From NCBI RefSeq assembly GCF_004341105.1, contig NZ_SLZK01000005.1:248001-312000 (forward strand): DNA of 64,000 bases, given 5' to 3'. The notes beneath the pieces were generated by a model, which made no database searches, was not told the DNA's origin, and saw only the letters and a list, made by a program, of their open reading frames with translations. This document shows, piece by piece, positions 50,623 to 60,600 of this stretch (positions are counted from its first letter, which is position 1; the number at the start of each line of letters is the position of its first letter). A program made the position numbers and the translations under genes. Source of the DNA: Rhizobium sp. BK418 (GTDB lineage Bacteria; Pseudomonadota; Alphaproteobacteria; Rhizobiales; Rhizobiaceae).

Positions 50623-51870
50623 TTACTCCGCTGCCGTCTTCTGACCGAAACGCTTCTCGATATAGTCGATGACGAGCGCTTCGAAATCCGAGGCGATATT
50701 CGGGCCACGCAGCGTCAAAGCCTTCTTGCCGTCGATGAAGACGGGAGCGGCTGGTGTTTCACCGGTGCCAGGCAGGGAGATGCCGATATCGGCATGTTTG
50801 CTTTCGCCTGGTCCGTTGACGATGCAGCCCATGACCGCGACATTGAGCGCTTCCACGCCCGGATATTTCTCGCGCCAGACCGGCATGTTCTTGCGAATGT
50901 CGTTCTGGATGTTCTGCGCAAGTTCCTGGAAGACGGTCGAGGTCGTACGCCCGCAGCCCGGACAGGCCGCAACAACCGGCACGAACTGACGGAAGCCCAT
51001 GACCTGCAGCAATTCCTGCGCCACCTGCACCTCGCGGGTGCGGTCGCCGCCAGGTTCCGGCGTCAGCGAAATACGGATCGTATCGCCGATACCGTTCTGC
51101 AACACATAGCCCATGGCGGCCGACGAGGCGACGATGCCCTTCGTGCCCATGCCGGCTTCGGTCAAGCCGAGATGCAGCGCGTGGTTGGAGCGTTCCGCAA
51201 GCATCGAGTTGACGGCAATCAAATCCTGAACCTGGCTCACCTTGGCCGACAGGATGATACGATTGCGCGGCAGACCGATCTCTTCGGCGAGTTGGGCAGA
51301 CAGCAGGGCCGACTGCACGATCGCCTCGCGCGTTACCTGCCGGGCCGAAAGCGGCGAGCCTTCGGACTGGTTCTTGTCCATCAGCTGCGTCAGCAATTCC
51401 TGGTCGAGCGAACCCCAGTTGACGCCAATACGCACTGGCTTGTCGTAGCGGATCGCCATCTCGATGATTTCAGCGAACTGCTTGTCCTTCTTGTCCTTGA
51501 AGCCGACATTACCCGGATTGATGCGGTATTTCGCCAGCGCTTCGGCGCAGGCCGGGTGATCGGCGAGCAGCTTATGGCCGATATAGTGGAAATCTCCGAT
51601 CAGCGGCACATCCATGCCGAGGCGCAGCAGGCGCTCACGGATCTTCGGCACGGCAGCTGCGCTCTCATCGCGGTCCACAGTGATACGGACAAGCTCGGAG
51701 CCTGCACGATGGAGGGCGGCCACCTGGGCGACCGTAGAATCCACATCAGCCGTGTCGGTATTGGTCATGGATTGCACGACGACCGGCGCGCCGCCGCCGA
51801 CGATGACGCCGCCGACATCGACGGCAACGGAAGCGCGGCGCGGTTTCGGATCGAAATCGAAAGCAGACAT
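50623..51870 (-). CDS. ispG: 4-hydroxy-3-methylbut-2-enyl diphosphate synthase IspG
   Basis: The 415-residue enzyme has a TIM barrel (VVQSMTNTDTADVDSTV near the start) and a C-terminal [4Fe-4S] domain with ACPGCGRTT and MGCIVNGPGE supplying the cluster ligands. It catalyses the penultimate step of the MEP isoprenoid pathway. It converges with ispA, with an 18-bp gap between the stops. Confidence 0.96.
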   Translation of the reverse strand: MSAFDFDPKPRRASVAVDVGGVIVGGGAPVVVQSMTNTDTADVDSTVAQVAALHRAGSELVRITVDRDESAAAVPKIRERLLRLGMDVPLIGDFHYIGHKLLADHPACAEALAKYRINPGNVGFKDKKDKQFAEIIEMAIRYDKPVRIGVNWGSLDQELLTQLMDKNQSEGSPLSARQVTREAIVQSALLSAQLAEEIGLPRNRIILSAKVSQVQDLIAVNSMLAERSNHALHLGLTEAGMGTKGIVASSAAMGYVLQNGIGDTIRISLTPEPGGDRTREVQVAQELLQVMGFRQFVPVVAACPGCGRTTSTVFQELAQNIQNDIRKNMPVWREKYPGVEALNVAVMGCIVNGPGESKHADIGISLPGTGETPAAPVFIDGKKALTLRGPNIASDFEALVIDYIEKRFGQKTAAE

Positions 51871-51965
51871 GAAGAGCTCTTACACCCGGAAAAAAGAGCC
51901 TTTCAGGTGGATCAAGCCTGCGAGCTTGTCAACCGCCCCGCATATCACTTTTGTTTGGAGGCGGT

Positions 51966-53159
51966 TCAGTGACCGCCTCCGGAGACGCCGTCGGCATAAT
52001 GTGCGAGCCGGGAGAAGGCGAGAACCACCAGTAGCAGCACCGGCAGCGCCATGAAAACGGCCGCAAAGCTGACATGCTCGGCGACGAAGCCGATGACCGA
52101 GGGTGCAACCAGCATGCCAGAATACCCCATCGTCGTAACGACGGAGATGCCGATACCGGGCTTCAGGCCGGGAATATTGCCTGCCGCCGAAAAGGCGATC
52201 GGCACCATGTTGGAAATGCCGATGCCGCAGAGCGCAAAGCCAAGGATGGCGATCTCGGCATTCGGTGCAAGGCTCGCGAGCAACATGCCGGCGATCGCAA
52301 ACAGCGTGCAGATGCGTAGTGTTTTCACACCACCAAGACGGTCGCGAACCAGATCTCCGGCAAAGCGCATGATCGCCATGGTCGCCGAGAAGGCTGCAAA
52401 GCCGAAGCCGGACAGCGCGACGGATGCCTCCATTTCCTGCCGAAGATAAAGCGCACCCCAGTCGAGCACTGCGCCTTCCGGCACCATGCAGAACAGGGCC
52501 ATCAGACCGAGCAGCCATGGCAGCGGCACCATCGGCAACCGGGTCTTTTCCTTCTTATCTTCGGGATGCGGCGGGTCGGCCAGGATCATCGGCCAGGCGA
52601 TGGCAAGAAAGATGGCAGCCAGAACAGTTGCCAGTTCCGCATGGCCGAGAATGCCAAGTTTGGAGATCACCAGGCCGCCGAGACCGGAACCAATGAGGCC
52701 GCCAAGGCTCCAGAAGGCATGGCAGGACGACATAATGGCGCGGCGCATGGATTTTTCCACGGCCACCGCATTGGCATTCATCGCCACGTCCATCGCGCCT
52801 ATGAAGCCGCCGAACAGGAAGAGCGAAATCGCTCCGGCGATGACATTGGGCGCCAGTGTCAGTGCCAGGAGCATCGGCAATACGCAGAGGGCCAGCACCC
52901 GCACGACGACGCGCGAGCCATGCTTGGCGATTTGCGCGCCGGCGACCGGCATCATGACCAGCGATCCGAGACCGAAGACGAGGATCATCAACCCGAGCTC
53001 GAATTTTGTGAGCGCTAGCCGTTCTGCGAAGTCAGGAATCTTCGGCGCCCAGCATCCGACGACGAAACCATTCATGAGAAAGAGCAGCGAGACCGCAACC
53101 CTGCTTCTGGTGATGAAGCCACTCCGTACCCCTCGAGCCGCGTTCACATTAGTGTCCAT
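51966..53159 (-). CDS. MFS transporter (YbjJ-like)
   Basis: The 397-residue protein has twelve predicted helices with NGFVVGCWAPKIPDFAERL near residue 25 and GLGGLVISKLG in the middle, typical of YbjJ-type MFS proteins annotated as sugar or multidrug transporters. A DeoR-family regulator lies 60 bp upstream on the same strand, so a carbohydrate substrate is plausible. The substrate is not identifiable. Confidence 0.88.
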   Translation of the reverse strand: MDTNVNAARGVRSGFITRSRVAVSLLFLMNGFVVGCWAPKIPDFAERLALTKFELGLMILVFGLGSLVMMPVAGAQIAKHGSRVVVRVLALCVLPMLLALTLAPNVIAGAISLFLFGGFIGAMDVAMNANAVAVEKSMRRAIMSSCHAFWSLGGLIGSGLGGLVISKLGILGHAELATVLAAIFLAIAWPMILADPPHPEDKKEKTRLPMVPLPWLLGLMALFCMVPEGAVLDWGALYLRQEMEASVALSGFGFAAFSATMAIMRFAGDLVRDRLGGVKTLRICTLFAIAGMLLASLAPNAEIAILGFALCGIGISNMVPIAFSAAGNIPGLKPGIGISVVTTMGYSGMLVAPSVIGFVAEHVSFAAVFMALPVLLLVVLAFSRLAHYADGVSGGGH

Positions 53160-53219
53160 TTCCTTGTCTTTCCTCTTGATCAGGCTACCTGCCCGATCCC
53201 CATAACAGGCGGAACGGCT

Positions 53220-53996
53220 TTAGACCGTCTTGTCCGCAATGATCGTCCGGCACCCGCGTGCACGGTATTCCCCAAGCATGACGGCATCTGCGTCATGCTC
53301 CACGATAAGGCACTCGCAATGCGCGACAGGCAAAACGCTATGTGGCGCTGCTGTACCGAATTTCTCCGATGTGGCCGCAACCATGACCCGCTTGCTCCTG
53401 GATGTGGCGAACCGCTTGAACTCCGCATCCTCGAAGCCGAAGGTCGTCAGCCCTGCCTCCAGATCGACACCACAGGCGCCGAGAATGCAGAGATCGGGCA
53501 AGATCTGCTCCATGTCGCGCAGGGCCTTGGCGCCCAGCGAGCCTCCGGTCTGGCGATCGACCAGACCGCCGATCAGGATGACGTTGACTCGAGGCTTTTC
53601 GATCAGCGCTGCAGCGATCGCGGGCGCATTCGTCGCAGCCGTCAGCGGAAGATCAGTCGGCAAGGCATTGGCGACCGCCAGATTGGTGCTGCCGGCGTCA
53701 AAGAAAACCGTCATGCCGGCGGCAATTTCGCCCGCCGCCGCACGCGCTAGAGCCTGCTTTCTGTCAGCGGCAAATCTCATGCGCTGGCTTAGGCTCCCGC
53801 GCGCCGGTGAAACGGGCAACGCCCCACCATAGACACGCTCGCAGAGGCCCGCCGCCGCCATCTCGCGCAGGTCACGCCGCACTGTGTCTTCCGAGACGCC
53901 GAATTCGAGAGCCAATTCCGTAGCCAGCACGCGGCCATGCGTCTTAAGCCTCTCGGAGATAACCGTCTGGCGTTCTCGCAGTAAGAAATCTTGCAT
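53220..53996 (-). CDS. DeoR-family transcriptional regulator
   Basis: The 258-residue protein has the DeoR helix-turn-helix at its N-terminus (RQTVISERLKTHGRVLATEL, then LEFGVSEDTVRRDLREM) and the phosphosugar-sensing SIS-like domain (FFDAGSTNLAVANALP, ILGACGVDLEAGLTTF). It sits upstream of an MFS transporter gene on the same strand. DeoR proteins are usually repressors released by a sugar phosphate; the likely target is this operon. Confidence 0.92.
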   Translation of the reverse strand: MQDFLLRERQTVISERLKTHGRVLATELALEFGVSEDTVRRDLREMAAAGLCERVYGGALPVSPARGSLSQRMRFAADRKQALARAAAGEIAAGMTVFFDAGSTNLAVANALPTDLPLTAATNAPAIAAALIEKPRVNVILIGGLVDRQTGGSLGAKALRDMEQILPDLCILGACGVDLEAGLTTFGFEDAEFKRFATSRSKRVMVAATSEKFGTAAPHSVLPVAHCECLIVEHDADAVMLGEYRARGCRTIIADKTV

Positions 53997-54122
53997 GTTT
54001 ATACCGGATCAGTGTTTCCAATCCCCCAATCAAGCATAAACACTGATAATCGTGCATGCAATGTGAGCGATTACACGATTTCTGACGCTTTGAGACAAGC
54101 CGCTACTGCCAGGGCGAAACGT

Positions 54123-54401
54123 GGCCTATGGACCGTCCGCATCATGACCGGCGTGGCCGTTATCTACGCCTGGCAGACCCCGACCTTGACGCAACGCGGC
54201 ATGCTCATCGGCACGGGCGTCATCGCCGGCTGTGTCCAGTCCGCGCTTTTCGAAAGCATGCGTCAGGCACCGGTCTCGGTGCTTGCACCCTTTTATCTGA
54301 GCCGACATTCCGAGCATGATGTCGTCGTCGGAGCCATCATGATCCTCGGTGCCGGTTTGATCATCGTCAGCGAAAGACTGCACCATCGGGCCACTGCCTG
54401 A
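54123..54401 (+). pseudogene. Remnant of a DMT (EamA) transporter
   Basis: The frame encodes WQTPTL...GMLIGTGVIAGCVQSALFESMRQAPVSVLAPF, which resembles helices 8-9 of an EamA permease. It then jumps to SRHSEHDVVVGAIMILGAGLIIVSERL, which resembles the last helix. About 25-30 residues of helix 9 and the loop, and the whole N-terminal half, are missing. The short open frame lies between a DeoR gene and a cystine transporter operon. It is best read as a decayed gene; a tiny functional protein is less likely. Confidence 0.5.
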
Positions 54402-54552
54402 TACCGGTTTCAGCTGAATTCGGTGTTCGAATGGCAGCTTGAGAAAAATATTCGCAGTTGCCGCTTTTATTTGCAGTTTTCTACGCTTCCGTAGCCGCAA
54501 TTTTCTGCGATGTATCGGCGATTGAACACCTCTTCCAAGGATGGAAAGAACA

Positions 54553-55326
54553 ATGAACTGGTTGAAAACCGTCGCCGCCGCTGCCCTCATTCAGGCTGCA
54601 GCTCTTCTGCCCGCCCATGCCGGCGAAAATCTCAGCGCCATTAAGTCTGCCGGGGTCTTCAAGATCGGCACGGAAGGCACTTACGCGCCGTTCACCTATC
54701 ATGACGAAAGCGGCAAGCTCGTCGGTTTCGACGTCGAAATCGGCGAAGCGGTTGCGGCCAAGCTTGGCGTGAAGGCCCAGTTTGTCGAAGGCAAGTGGGA
54801 TGGCCTGATCGCCGGCCTCGACGCCAACCGCTATGACACTGTTATCAACCAGGTCGGCATCACCGATGCGCGCAAGCAGAAATACGACTTTTCCGAACCC
54901 TATATCGCGTCCAAGGCTGTTCTGATCGTTCGCGACGGCGACGACAGCATCAAGTCCTTCGCCGATCTCAAGGGCAAGAAGTCGGCTCAGTCGCTGACCA
55001 GCAATTTCGGCAAGATCGCCACGGAAGCCGGCGCCGAACTGGTTGGCACCGACGGCTTCGACCAGTCGATCCAGCTCGTCCTGACGAAGCGCGCCGATGC
55101 GACGATCAACGACAGCCTCTCTTTCCTGGACTTCAAGAAGCACAAACCTGACGCGCCGGTGAAGATTGTTGCCCAGCAGGAAAATGCCGATTACTCCGGT
55201 ATCATCATCCGCAAAGGCGAGCCGGAACTGCTCGAGGCGATCAATAAGGCGCTTGCCGACATCAAGGCTGACGGCACCTACCAGAAGATCGCCGACAAAT
55301 ACTTCGGCCAGGACGTTTCGAAATAA
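54553..55326 (+). CDS. tcyA: Periplasmic amino acid-binding protein, cystine type
   Basis: The 257-residue protein has a Sec signal (WLKTVAAAALIQAAALLPAHA) and the type II binding fold: GTEGTYAPFTYHDESGKLVGFDVEIGEAVA (in parts), NQVGITDARKQKYDFSEPY and KSVGLS-like KKSAQSLTSNFGK. The sequence pattern is closest to cystine-binding FliY/TcyA. AAAGAACA precedes ATG 54553; an in-frame ATG at 54541 is possible. It heads a three-gene ABC transporter operon. Confidence 0.85.
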   Translation: MNWLKTVAAAALIQAAALLPAHAGENLSAIKSAGVFKIGTEGTYAPFTYHDESGKLVGFDVEIGEAVAAKLGVKAQFVEGKWDGLIAGLDANRYDTVINQVGITDARKQKYDFSEPYIASKAVLIVRDGDDSIKSFADLKGKKSAQSLTSNFGKIATEAGAELVGTDGFDQSIQLVLTKRADATINDSLSFLDFKKHKPDAPVKIVAQQENADYSGIIIRKGEPELLEAINKALADIKADGTYQKIADKYFGQDVSK

Positions 55327-55429
55327 GCCTTGGCCCGGCGGTTTCGCGCTGCCGCCATATCATCTATAGCTGCATGGAAAAGCGTTCGGCGAGCCCTTGC
55401 CGGACGCGTCTTTTCTTGAGGACTCGCCC

Positions 55430-56110
55430 TTGCCGCACTGGCTCCAATTGATGGTGGAATCGCTGCCCTCACTCCTATGGGCTGGTTTGATCTTCACCAT
55501 CCCCCTGACGCTGCTTTCCTTCGCTTTCGGCCTGATCTTGGGCCTGATCACCGCGATTGCCCGTCTCTTCGGCCCGGCGCCGATTGCAGTCATTGCCCGC
55601 TTCTACGTCTGGGTCATCCGCGGCACCCCGCTGCTCGTCCAGCTCTTCGTCATTTTCTATGGCCTGCCGAGCATCGGCATCTTACTCGATGCCTTTCCGG
55701 CTGCCCTAATCGGCTTCACGCTGAATATCGGCGCCTACAGTTCCGAGATTATACGTGCCGTCATCTCCTCCGTGCCGAAGGGCCAGTGGGAGGCGGCCTA
55801 TTCGATCGGCATGAGCTGGCGTCAGGCCATGAGCCGCACTATTCTGCCGCAGGCCGCTCGCGTCGCCGTGCCGCCGCTGTCGAACACTTTCATCTCGCTG
55901 GTCAAGGACACTTCGCTCGCAGCCGCCATCACTGTGCCGGAACTCTTTCAGGCCGCACAGCGCATCGTCGCGACCACCTATGAGCCGCTGATCCTGTATA
56001 TCGAGGCGGCCCTGATCTATCTCGTCCTGAGTTCCGTGCTCTCGGCGCTGCAGCAGCGGCTCGAACGCCGTTTCGCGCGTTACGGCGGTATGCTGGAGGC
56101 AAATGCATGA
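55430..56110 (+). CDS. tcyB: Amino acid ABC transporter permease, cystine type
   Basis: The roughly 226-residue permease has five predicted helices and the EAA loop region (EAAYSIGMSWRQAMSRTILPQAARVAVPPL, read in parts), typical of His/Glu/Gln/cystine-type permeases. RGTPLLVQLFVIFYGLP is the usual family block. I chose TTG 55430 (LPHWLQ) because GAGGA lies about 10 nt upstream; an earlier TTG at 55397 and an ATG at 55451 are alternatives. It overlaps the ATPase gene by 4 bases. Confidence 0.87.
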   Translation: MPHWLQLMVESLPSLLWAGLIFTIPLTLLSFAFGLILGLITAIARLFGPAPIAVIARFYVWVIRGTPLLVQLFVIFYGLPSIGILLDAFPAALIGFTLNIGAYSSEIIRAVISSVPKGQWEAAYSIGMSWRQAMSRTILPQAARVAVPPLSNTFISLVKDTSLAAAITVPELFQAAQRIVATTYEPLILYIEAALIYLVLSSVLSALQQRLERRFARYGGMLEANA

Positions 56111-56868
56111 TCGAGCTCTCCAATATCGAAAAGCGCTTCGGCGACGCCGTCATCCTCAAGGACATCAGCATCCGCATTCCGGAAGGCAGTGTCACCGCCC
56201 TCGTCGGCCCGTCCGGCGGCGGCAAGAGCACATTGCTTCGCTGCATCAACCTCTTGGAGATCCCGACCGCAGGCACCATCCGCCTCGGCGAAGAGACGCT
56301 CTCCTTCGCGCCCGGCAAGCGTGTGGGCTGGCAGGCGATCCAGAAGATCCGCCGCCAGACCGGCATGGTTTTTCAGAATTTTCAGCTCTTCCCGCATCAG
56401 ACAGCGATCGAAAACGTCATGGAAGGTCTGGTCACGGTCCTGAAATGGCCGAAGGAAAGGGCACGCGAGCGCGCCATGGAACTGCTGACCAAGGTCGGCA
56501 TGGCGCATAAAACCGACGCCTGGCCCTCGACACTTTCGGGCGGTCAGCAACAGCGCGTGGCGATCGCTCGCGCGCTGGCCCCCTCGCCCCGTGTCCTGCT
56601 ATGCGACGAGCCGACATCGGCTCTTGATCCGGAGCTTTCGGCGGAAGTGGTCGATGTGTTGGGCCAGCTTGCCCGGGAAGGCACGACCATGGTCATGGCG
56701 ACCCATGATCTCAGGCTCGCCTCCAAGATCGCCAATGACGTTGTCTTTCTGGAAGCCGGCAGCGTGGTGGAAACGGGCACTGCCAGAGCGATCTTCAATT
56801 CGCCGGAGCGGGAGCGCACCAAGCGCTTCATCTCGACGATCAACGCAGCCCATACCTACGATATCTGA
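56107..56868 (+). CDS. tcyC: Amino acid ABC transporter ATP-binding protein, cystine type
   Basis: The 253-residue ATPase has Walker A GPSGGGKST, the signature LSGGQQQRVAIARAL, Walker B VLLCDEPTSALDPE and the H-loop MATHD. ATG overlaps the permease stop by four bases (ATGA), so the two are coupled. It energises the binding-protein-dependent uptake described for the two upstream genes. Confidence 0.94.
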   Translation: MIELSNIEKRFGDAVILKDISIRIPEGSVTALVGPSGGGKSTLLRCINLLEIPTAGTIRLGEETLSFAPGKRVGWQAIQKIRRQTGMVFQNFQLFPHQTAIENVMEGLVTVLKWPKERARERAMELLTKVGMAHKTDAWPSTLSGGQQQRVAIARALAPSPRVLLCDEPTSALDPELSAEVVDVLGQLAREGTTMVMATHDLRLASKIANDVVFLEAGSVVETGTARAIFNSPERERTKRFISTINAAHTYDI

Positions 56869-56902
56869 AGCAATACCGGGTCGCGACCATCCCGGTATTG
56901 CT
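56869..56902 (+). terminator. Hairpin after the cystine-type transporter operon
   Basis: AGCAATACCGGG (56869-56880) and CCCGGTATTGCT (56891-56902) form a perfect 12-bp stem with a 10-nt loop. It starts directly after the stop, between two convergent genes; the T-run is weak on both sides. Confidence 0.65.
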
Positions 56903-56912
56903 GGCATTTCGA

Positions 56913-57482
56913 TCAGCCCGTTGCGACGGCGCGCGCTGCCTTCAGCGCATTGCCCCACCAGGTGAGCTGATCGAGCAGATTCTTGGCTGCTTCGTTGAGA
57001 TGCGCGTAGTCGCCTAGGCTCTTACCGTCCTTGAGAACGGCAAGATATTCGCTGAATGCGATATGGACTCCGGTCTTGACGGAAGCCGCGCTCATTTCGA
57101 CGAAGACCAGGCGAAGATGCTCGACCGCGCGTGCGCCGCCGACACCGCCGTAACCGACGAAGCCGACCGGCTTCTGGATGAATTCGCCGAGATCGATCGC
57201 GTTCTTCAAAACAGCCGTCGGCGCATGATTGTATTCGGCCACGGTGAAGATGAAGCCGTCGAATTCGCGCAGCTTCTTCTTCCAGCGTTCGGCGGTCTCG
57301 CTTTCCGCAGTAGTGGCGCGCGCTTCACCAAAGAAATGCATGGGGTAATCGAGAAGATCGAGAACCTCGACCTCAAGATCAGAGCGCTGGCTGACGAGCT
57401 CGGCGATCCACTTGGCGGGATACTCGGCGAAGCGGCCTATACGTGTGCTGCCGACGATGACGGCAATCCTCAACTTGCTCAT
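56913..57482 (-). CDS. NADPH-dependent FMN reductase family protein
   Basis: This 189-residue flavodoxin-like protein has the FMN phosphate loop IVGSTRIGRFAEYPAKWI at the N-terminus and FTVAEYNHAPTAVLKNAIDL with the PxYN-like block that binds the flavin. It resembles ArsH/chromate-reductase/azoreductase-type enzymes. It converges with the cystine-type operon and stands alone. The true electron acceptor is unknown. Confidence 0.9.
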   Translation of the reverse strand: MSKLRIAVIVGSTRIGRFAEYPAKWIAELVSQRSDLEVEVLDLLDYPMHFFGEARATTAESETAERWKKKLREFDGFIFTVAEYNHAPTAVLKNAIDLGEFIQKPVGFVGYGGVGGARAVEHLRLVFVEMSAASVKTGVHIAFSEYLAVLKDGKSLGDYAHLNEAAKNLLDQLTWWGNALKAARAVATG

Positions 57483-57539
57483 GGAGATGTCTTCCTAAAT
57501 GCTCTTGGGGCTGGTGGCGGGAACCGACATCTATGAGAA

Positions 57540-57569
57540 AGCCTCCTCGCCCGGCAAGGCGAGAAGGCT
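57540..57569 (-). terminator. Terminator after pyc
   Basis: AGCCT-c-CTCGCC (57540-57551) pairs with GGCGAG-a-AGGCT (57558-57569) around a 6-nt loop, with one mismatch in a 12-bp stem. On the minus strand TTCTC follows, about 80 bp past the pyc stop. Confidence 0.65.
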
Positions 57570-57651
57570 GCTAACTCTCAGAAAAACCAGCTTTTTAGAC
57601 GTCAGATCGTACACAATCAGGTGATATCGAAGACAAACAACCGTCCCCTAC

Positions 57652-60600
57652 TCAACCGGCATAGACGACGAGCAGATCCTTGGCGTCGATCTGGTCGCCG
57701 GCCTTGACCAGCACTTCCGAGATCGTACCGTCCTTCTCGGCATGCAAAGCCGTTTCCATCTTCATCGCTTCGATGGAGAGGAGGACGTCGCCGGCATTGA
57801 CCACCTGACCGGGCGCAACGAAGACGCGCGAGATGACGCCCGGCATCGGCGCGCCGACATGGACGGCATTGCCAGCTTCCGCCTTGCGCCGGGCCGCGGC
57901 CCCCGAGGCGCCATGCGCCCGATCCGGCACCTTGATGCGGCGCGGCTGGCCGTTGAGCTCGAAGAAGACGGTGACCATGCCCTGACTGTCGGTACCACTC
58001 ATCGCCTGATTGACGATGACCAGCGTCTTGCCTTTTTCGATGTCGGCAAACAGTTCCTCACCATCCTTGAGGCCGTAGAAATAGGAGGGCGTCGGCAGCA
58101 CCGAGACCGGACCATAGGTGTCCGCAGCCAGTGCGAAATCGGTAAAGACCTTGGGATACATGAGATAGGAGGCGAACTCGAAGTCGCTCACCTCCCGCTC
58201 GAGCTTGGCTTCGATCGCCTTGCGCTCCGCCTCGAGATCGGCATCCTCAAGCAGTGAACCGGGGCGCACCGTGTACGGCTGCTCGCCCTTCAGCGCCTTC
58301 TTCTGAAGCGCTTCCGGCCATCCTGACGGAGGCTGACCCAGATCGCCTTTCAGCATCGAGACCACCGATTCCGGGAAGGAAACTTCCCTATCCGGGCTGA
58401 CGACATCGGCAACTGTCAGGTCTTGGCTGACCATCATCAGTGCCATGTCGCCGACGACCTTGGAAGACGGCGTCACCTTGACGATGTCACCAAACATCTG
58501 GTTGGCATCGGCATAGGCTTGGGCAACTTGGTGCCAACGAGTTTCCAGCCCCAGCGAACGGGCTTGCTCCTTGAGATTGGTGAACTGGCCGCCGGGCATT
58601 TCGTGCAGATAGACTTCGGAAGCCGGTCCCTTGAGGTCGCTCTCGAAGGCCGCATACTGATTGCGAACCGCCTCCCAATAGAAGGAGATGCGGCGGATCC
58701 ATTCAGGATCGAGGCCCGGATCGCGCTCTGAACCTCGCAGCGCTTCGACGATCGAGCCGAGGCAGGGCTGCGATGTATTGCCCGAAAGCGCATCCATCGC
58801 AGCATCGACGGCATCGACACCGGCATCCACGGCAGCGAGAACCGTGGCAGCAGCAATGCCCGACGTATCATGCGTATGGAAATGGATCGGCAGGCTGGTC
58901 GCCTCACGCAGTGCCTTGAAGAGCACTTTGGCCGCAGCCGGCTTCAACAGGCCAGCCATATCCTTCAGTGCAATGATATGAGCGCCCGCCTTTTCGAGCT
59001 GGACGGCAAGATCCGTATAATATTTGAGGTCGTATTTCGGCCTGGCCGAATTGAGGATATCGCCCGTGTAGCAGATCGCCGCTTCGCAGAGCTTGTTCTC
59101 CTCGGCAACAGCGTCCATCGACACGCGCATATTTTCCACCCAGTTCAGGCAGTCGAAGACGCGGAAGAGATCAATGCCGCCCTTGGCGGCCTGGCGGACG
59201 AAATATTTCACGACATTGTCGGGATAGTTCTTGTAGCCGACGCCATTTGCGCCGCGCAGCAGCATCTGCAGCAGCAGATTGGGAGCCGCCTCGCGGATCA
59301 GTCCCAGGCGCTCCCACGGGTCTTCCGTCAGGAAGCGCATGGATACGTCAAAGGTGGCTCCACCCCAGCATTCCAGTGACAAGAGGTTCGGCAGCGCATG
59401 TGCATAGGTGCCGGCGATCCTGGAGATGTCATAGGTGCGCATGCGGGTGGCAAGCAGCGACTGGTGACCGTCACGCATCGTCGTGTCGGTTATCAGCACC
59501 TGTTTCTGATCGCGCATCCACTCGCCGAATTTCTTTGGTCCGAGCTGATCGAGCAGTTGCTTCGTACCATCGGCAATCTTGCCGTGGTCTGCATAAGGCA
59601 CGACCGGTTTGGCGGCGTCCTCTGACGGGCGCGGACGATCCTTCGCTTCAGGATGACCGTTGACGGTGACGTCCGCGAGGTAGGTAAGCAGCTTGGTGGC
59701 ACGGTCCTGGCGTTTGACCTGCTGGAAGAGTTCCGGAGTCGAGTCGATGAAGCGCGTCGTGTAGCTATTATCCTGGAACTTCGGGTGCGTGATGATCGCT
59801 TCGAGGAAGGTCAGGTTCGTGGCGACACCACGGATGCGAAATTCCCGCAAGGCGCGGTCCATGCGGGAAATGGCTTCGAGCGGATTGGGCGCCCAGGCCG
59901 TCACCTTGACCAGTAGCGGGTCGTAATAACGGGTGATGATTGCGCCGGTATAGGAGGTGCCGCCGTCGAGGCGGATACCGAAGCCCGATGCCGAACGATA
60001 GGCGGTGATACGGCCATAATCCGGAATGAAATTGTGCTCCGGGTCTTCCGTCGTGATACGGCACTGCAGCGCGTGGCCGTTGAGCCGGATATCCGCCTGC
60101 TTCGGCACGCCGGATTCTTCAGTGCCGATCGCAAAGCCGTCGAGGATGTGGATCTGCGCCTTGACGATATCGATGCCGGTGACGACTTCGGTAACGGTGT
60201 GCTCGACCTGGATGCGCGGATTGACTTCGATGAAATAGAATTTGCCGGTATCGGCATCCATCAGATACTCGACTGTGCCGGCGCCAACATAGTTCGTCGC
60301 TTCGGCGATCTTCAGCGAGTAGGCAGCAAGTTCCTGCCGCTGCGCGTCCGACAGATAGGGCGCGGGCGCACGCTCGACGACCTTTTGGTTACGGCGCTGG
60401 ATGGAGCAGTCGCGCTCGAAGAGATGGACGACATTGCCATGCGTATCGCCGAGGATCTGGCTTTCGACATGACGGGCGCGCTCGACAAGCTTCTCGAGAT
60501 AGACCTCGTCCTTGCCGAAGGCGGCCATCGCTTCGCGCTTGGCCTCCGTCACCTCACGGGCGAGGTCGGCTTCGGAGCGGATGACGCGCATGCCGCGCCC

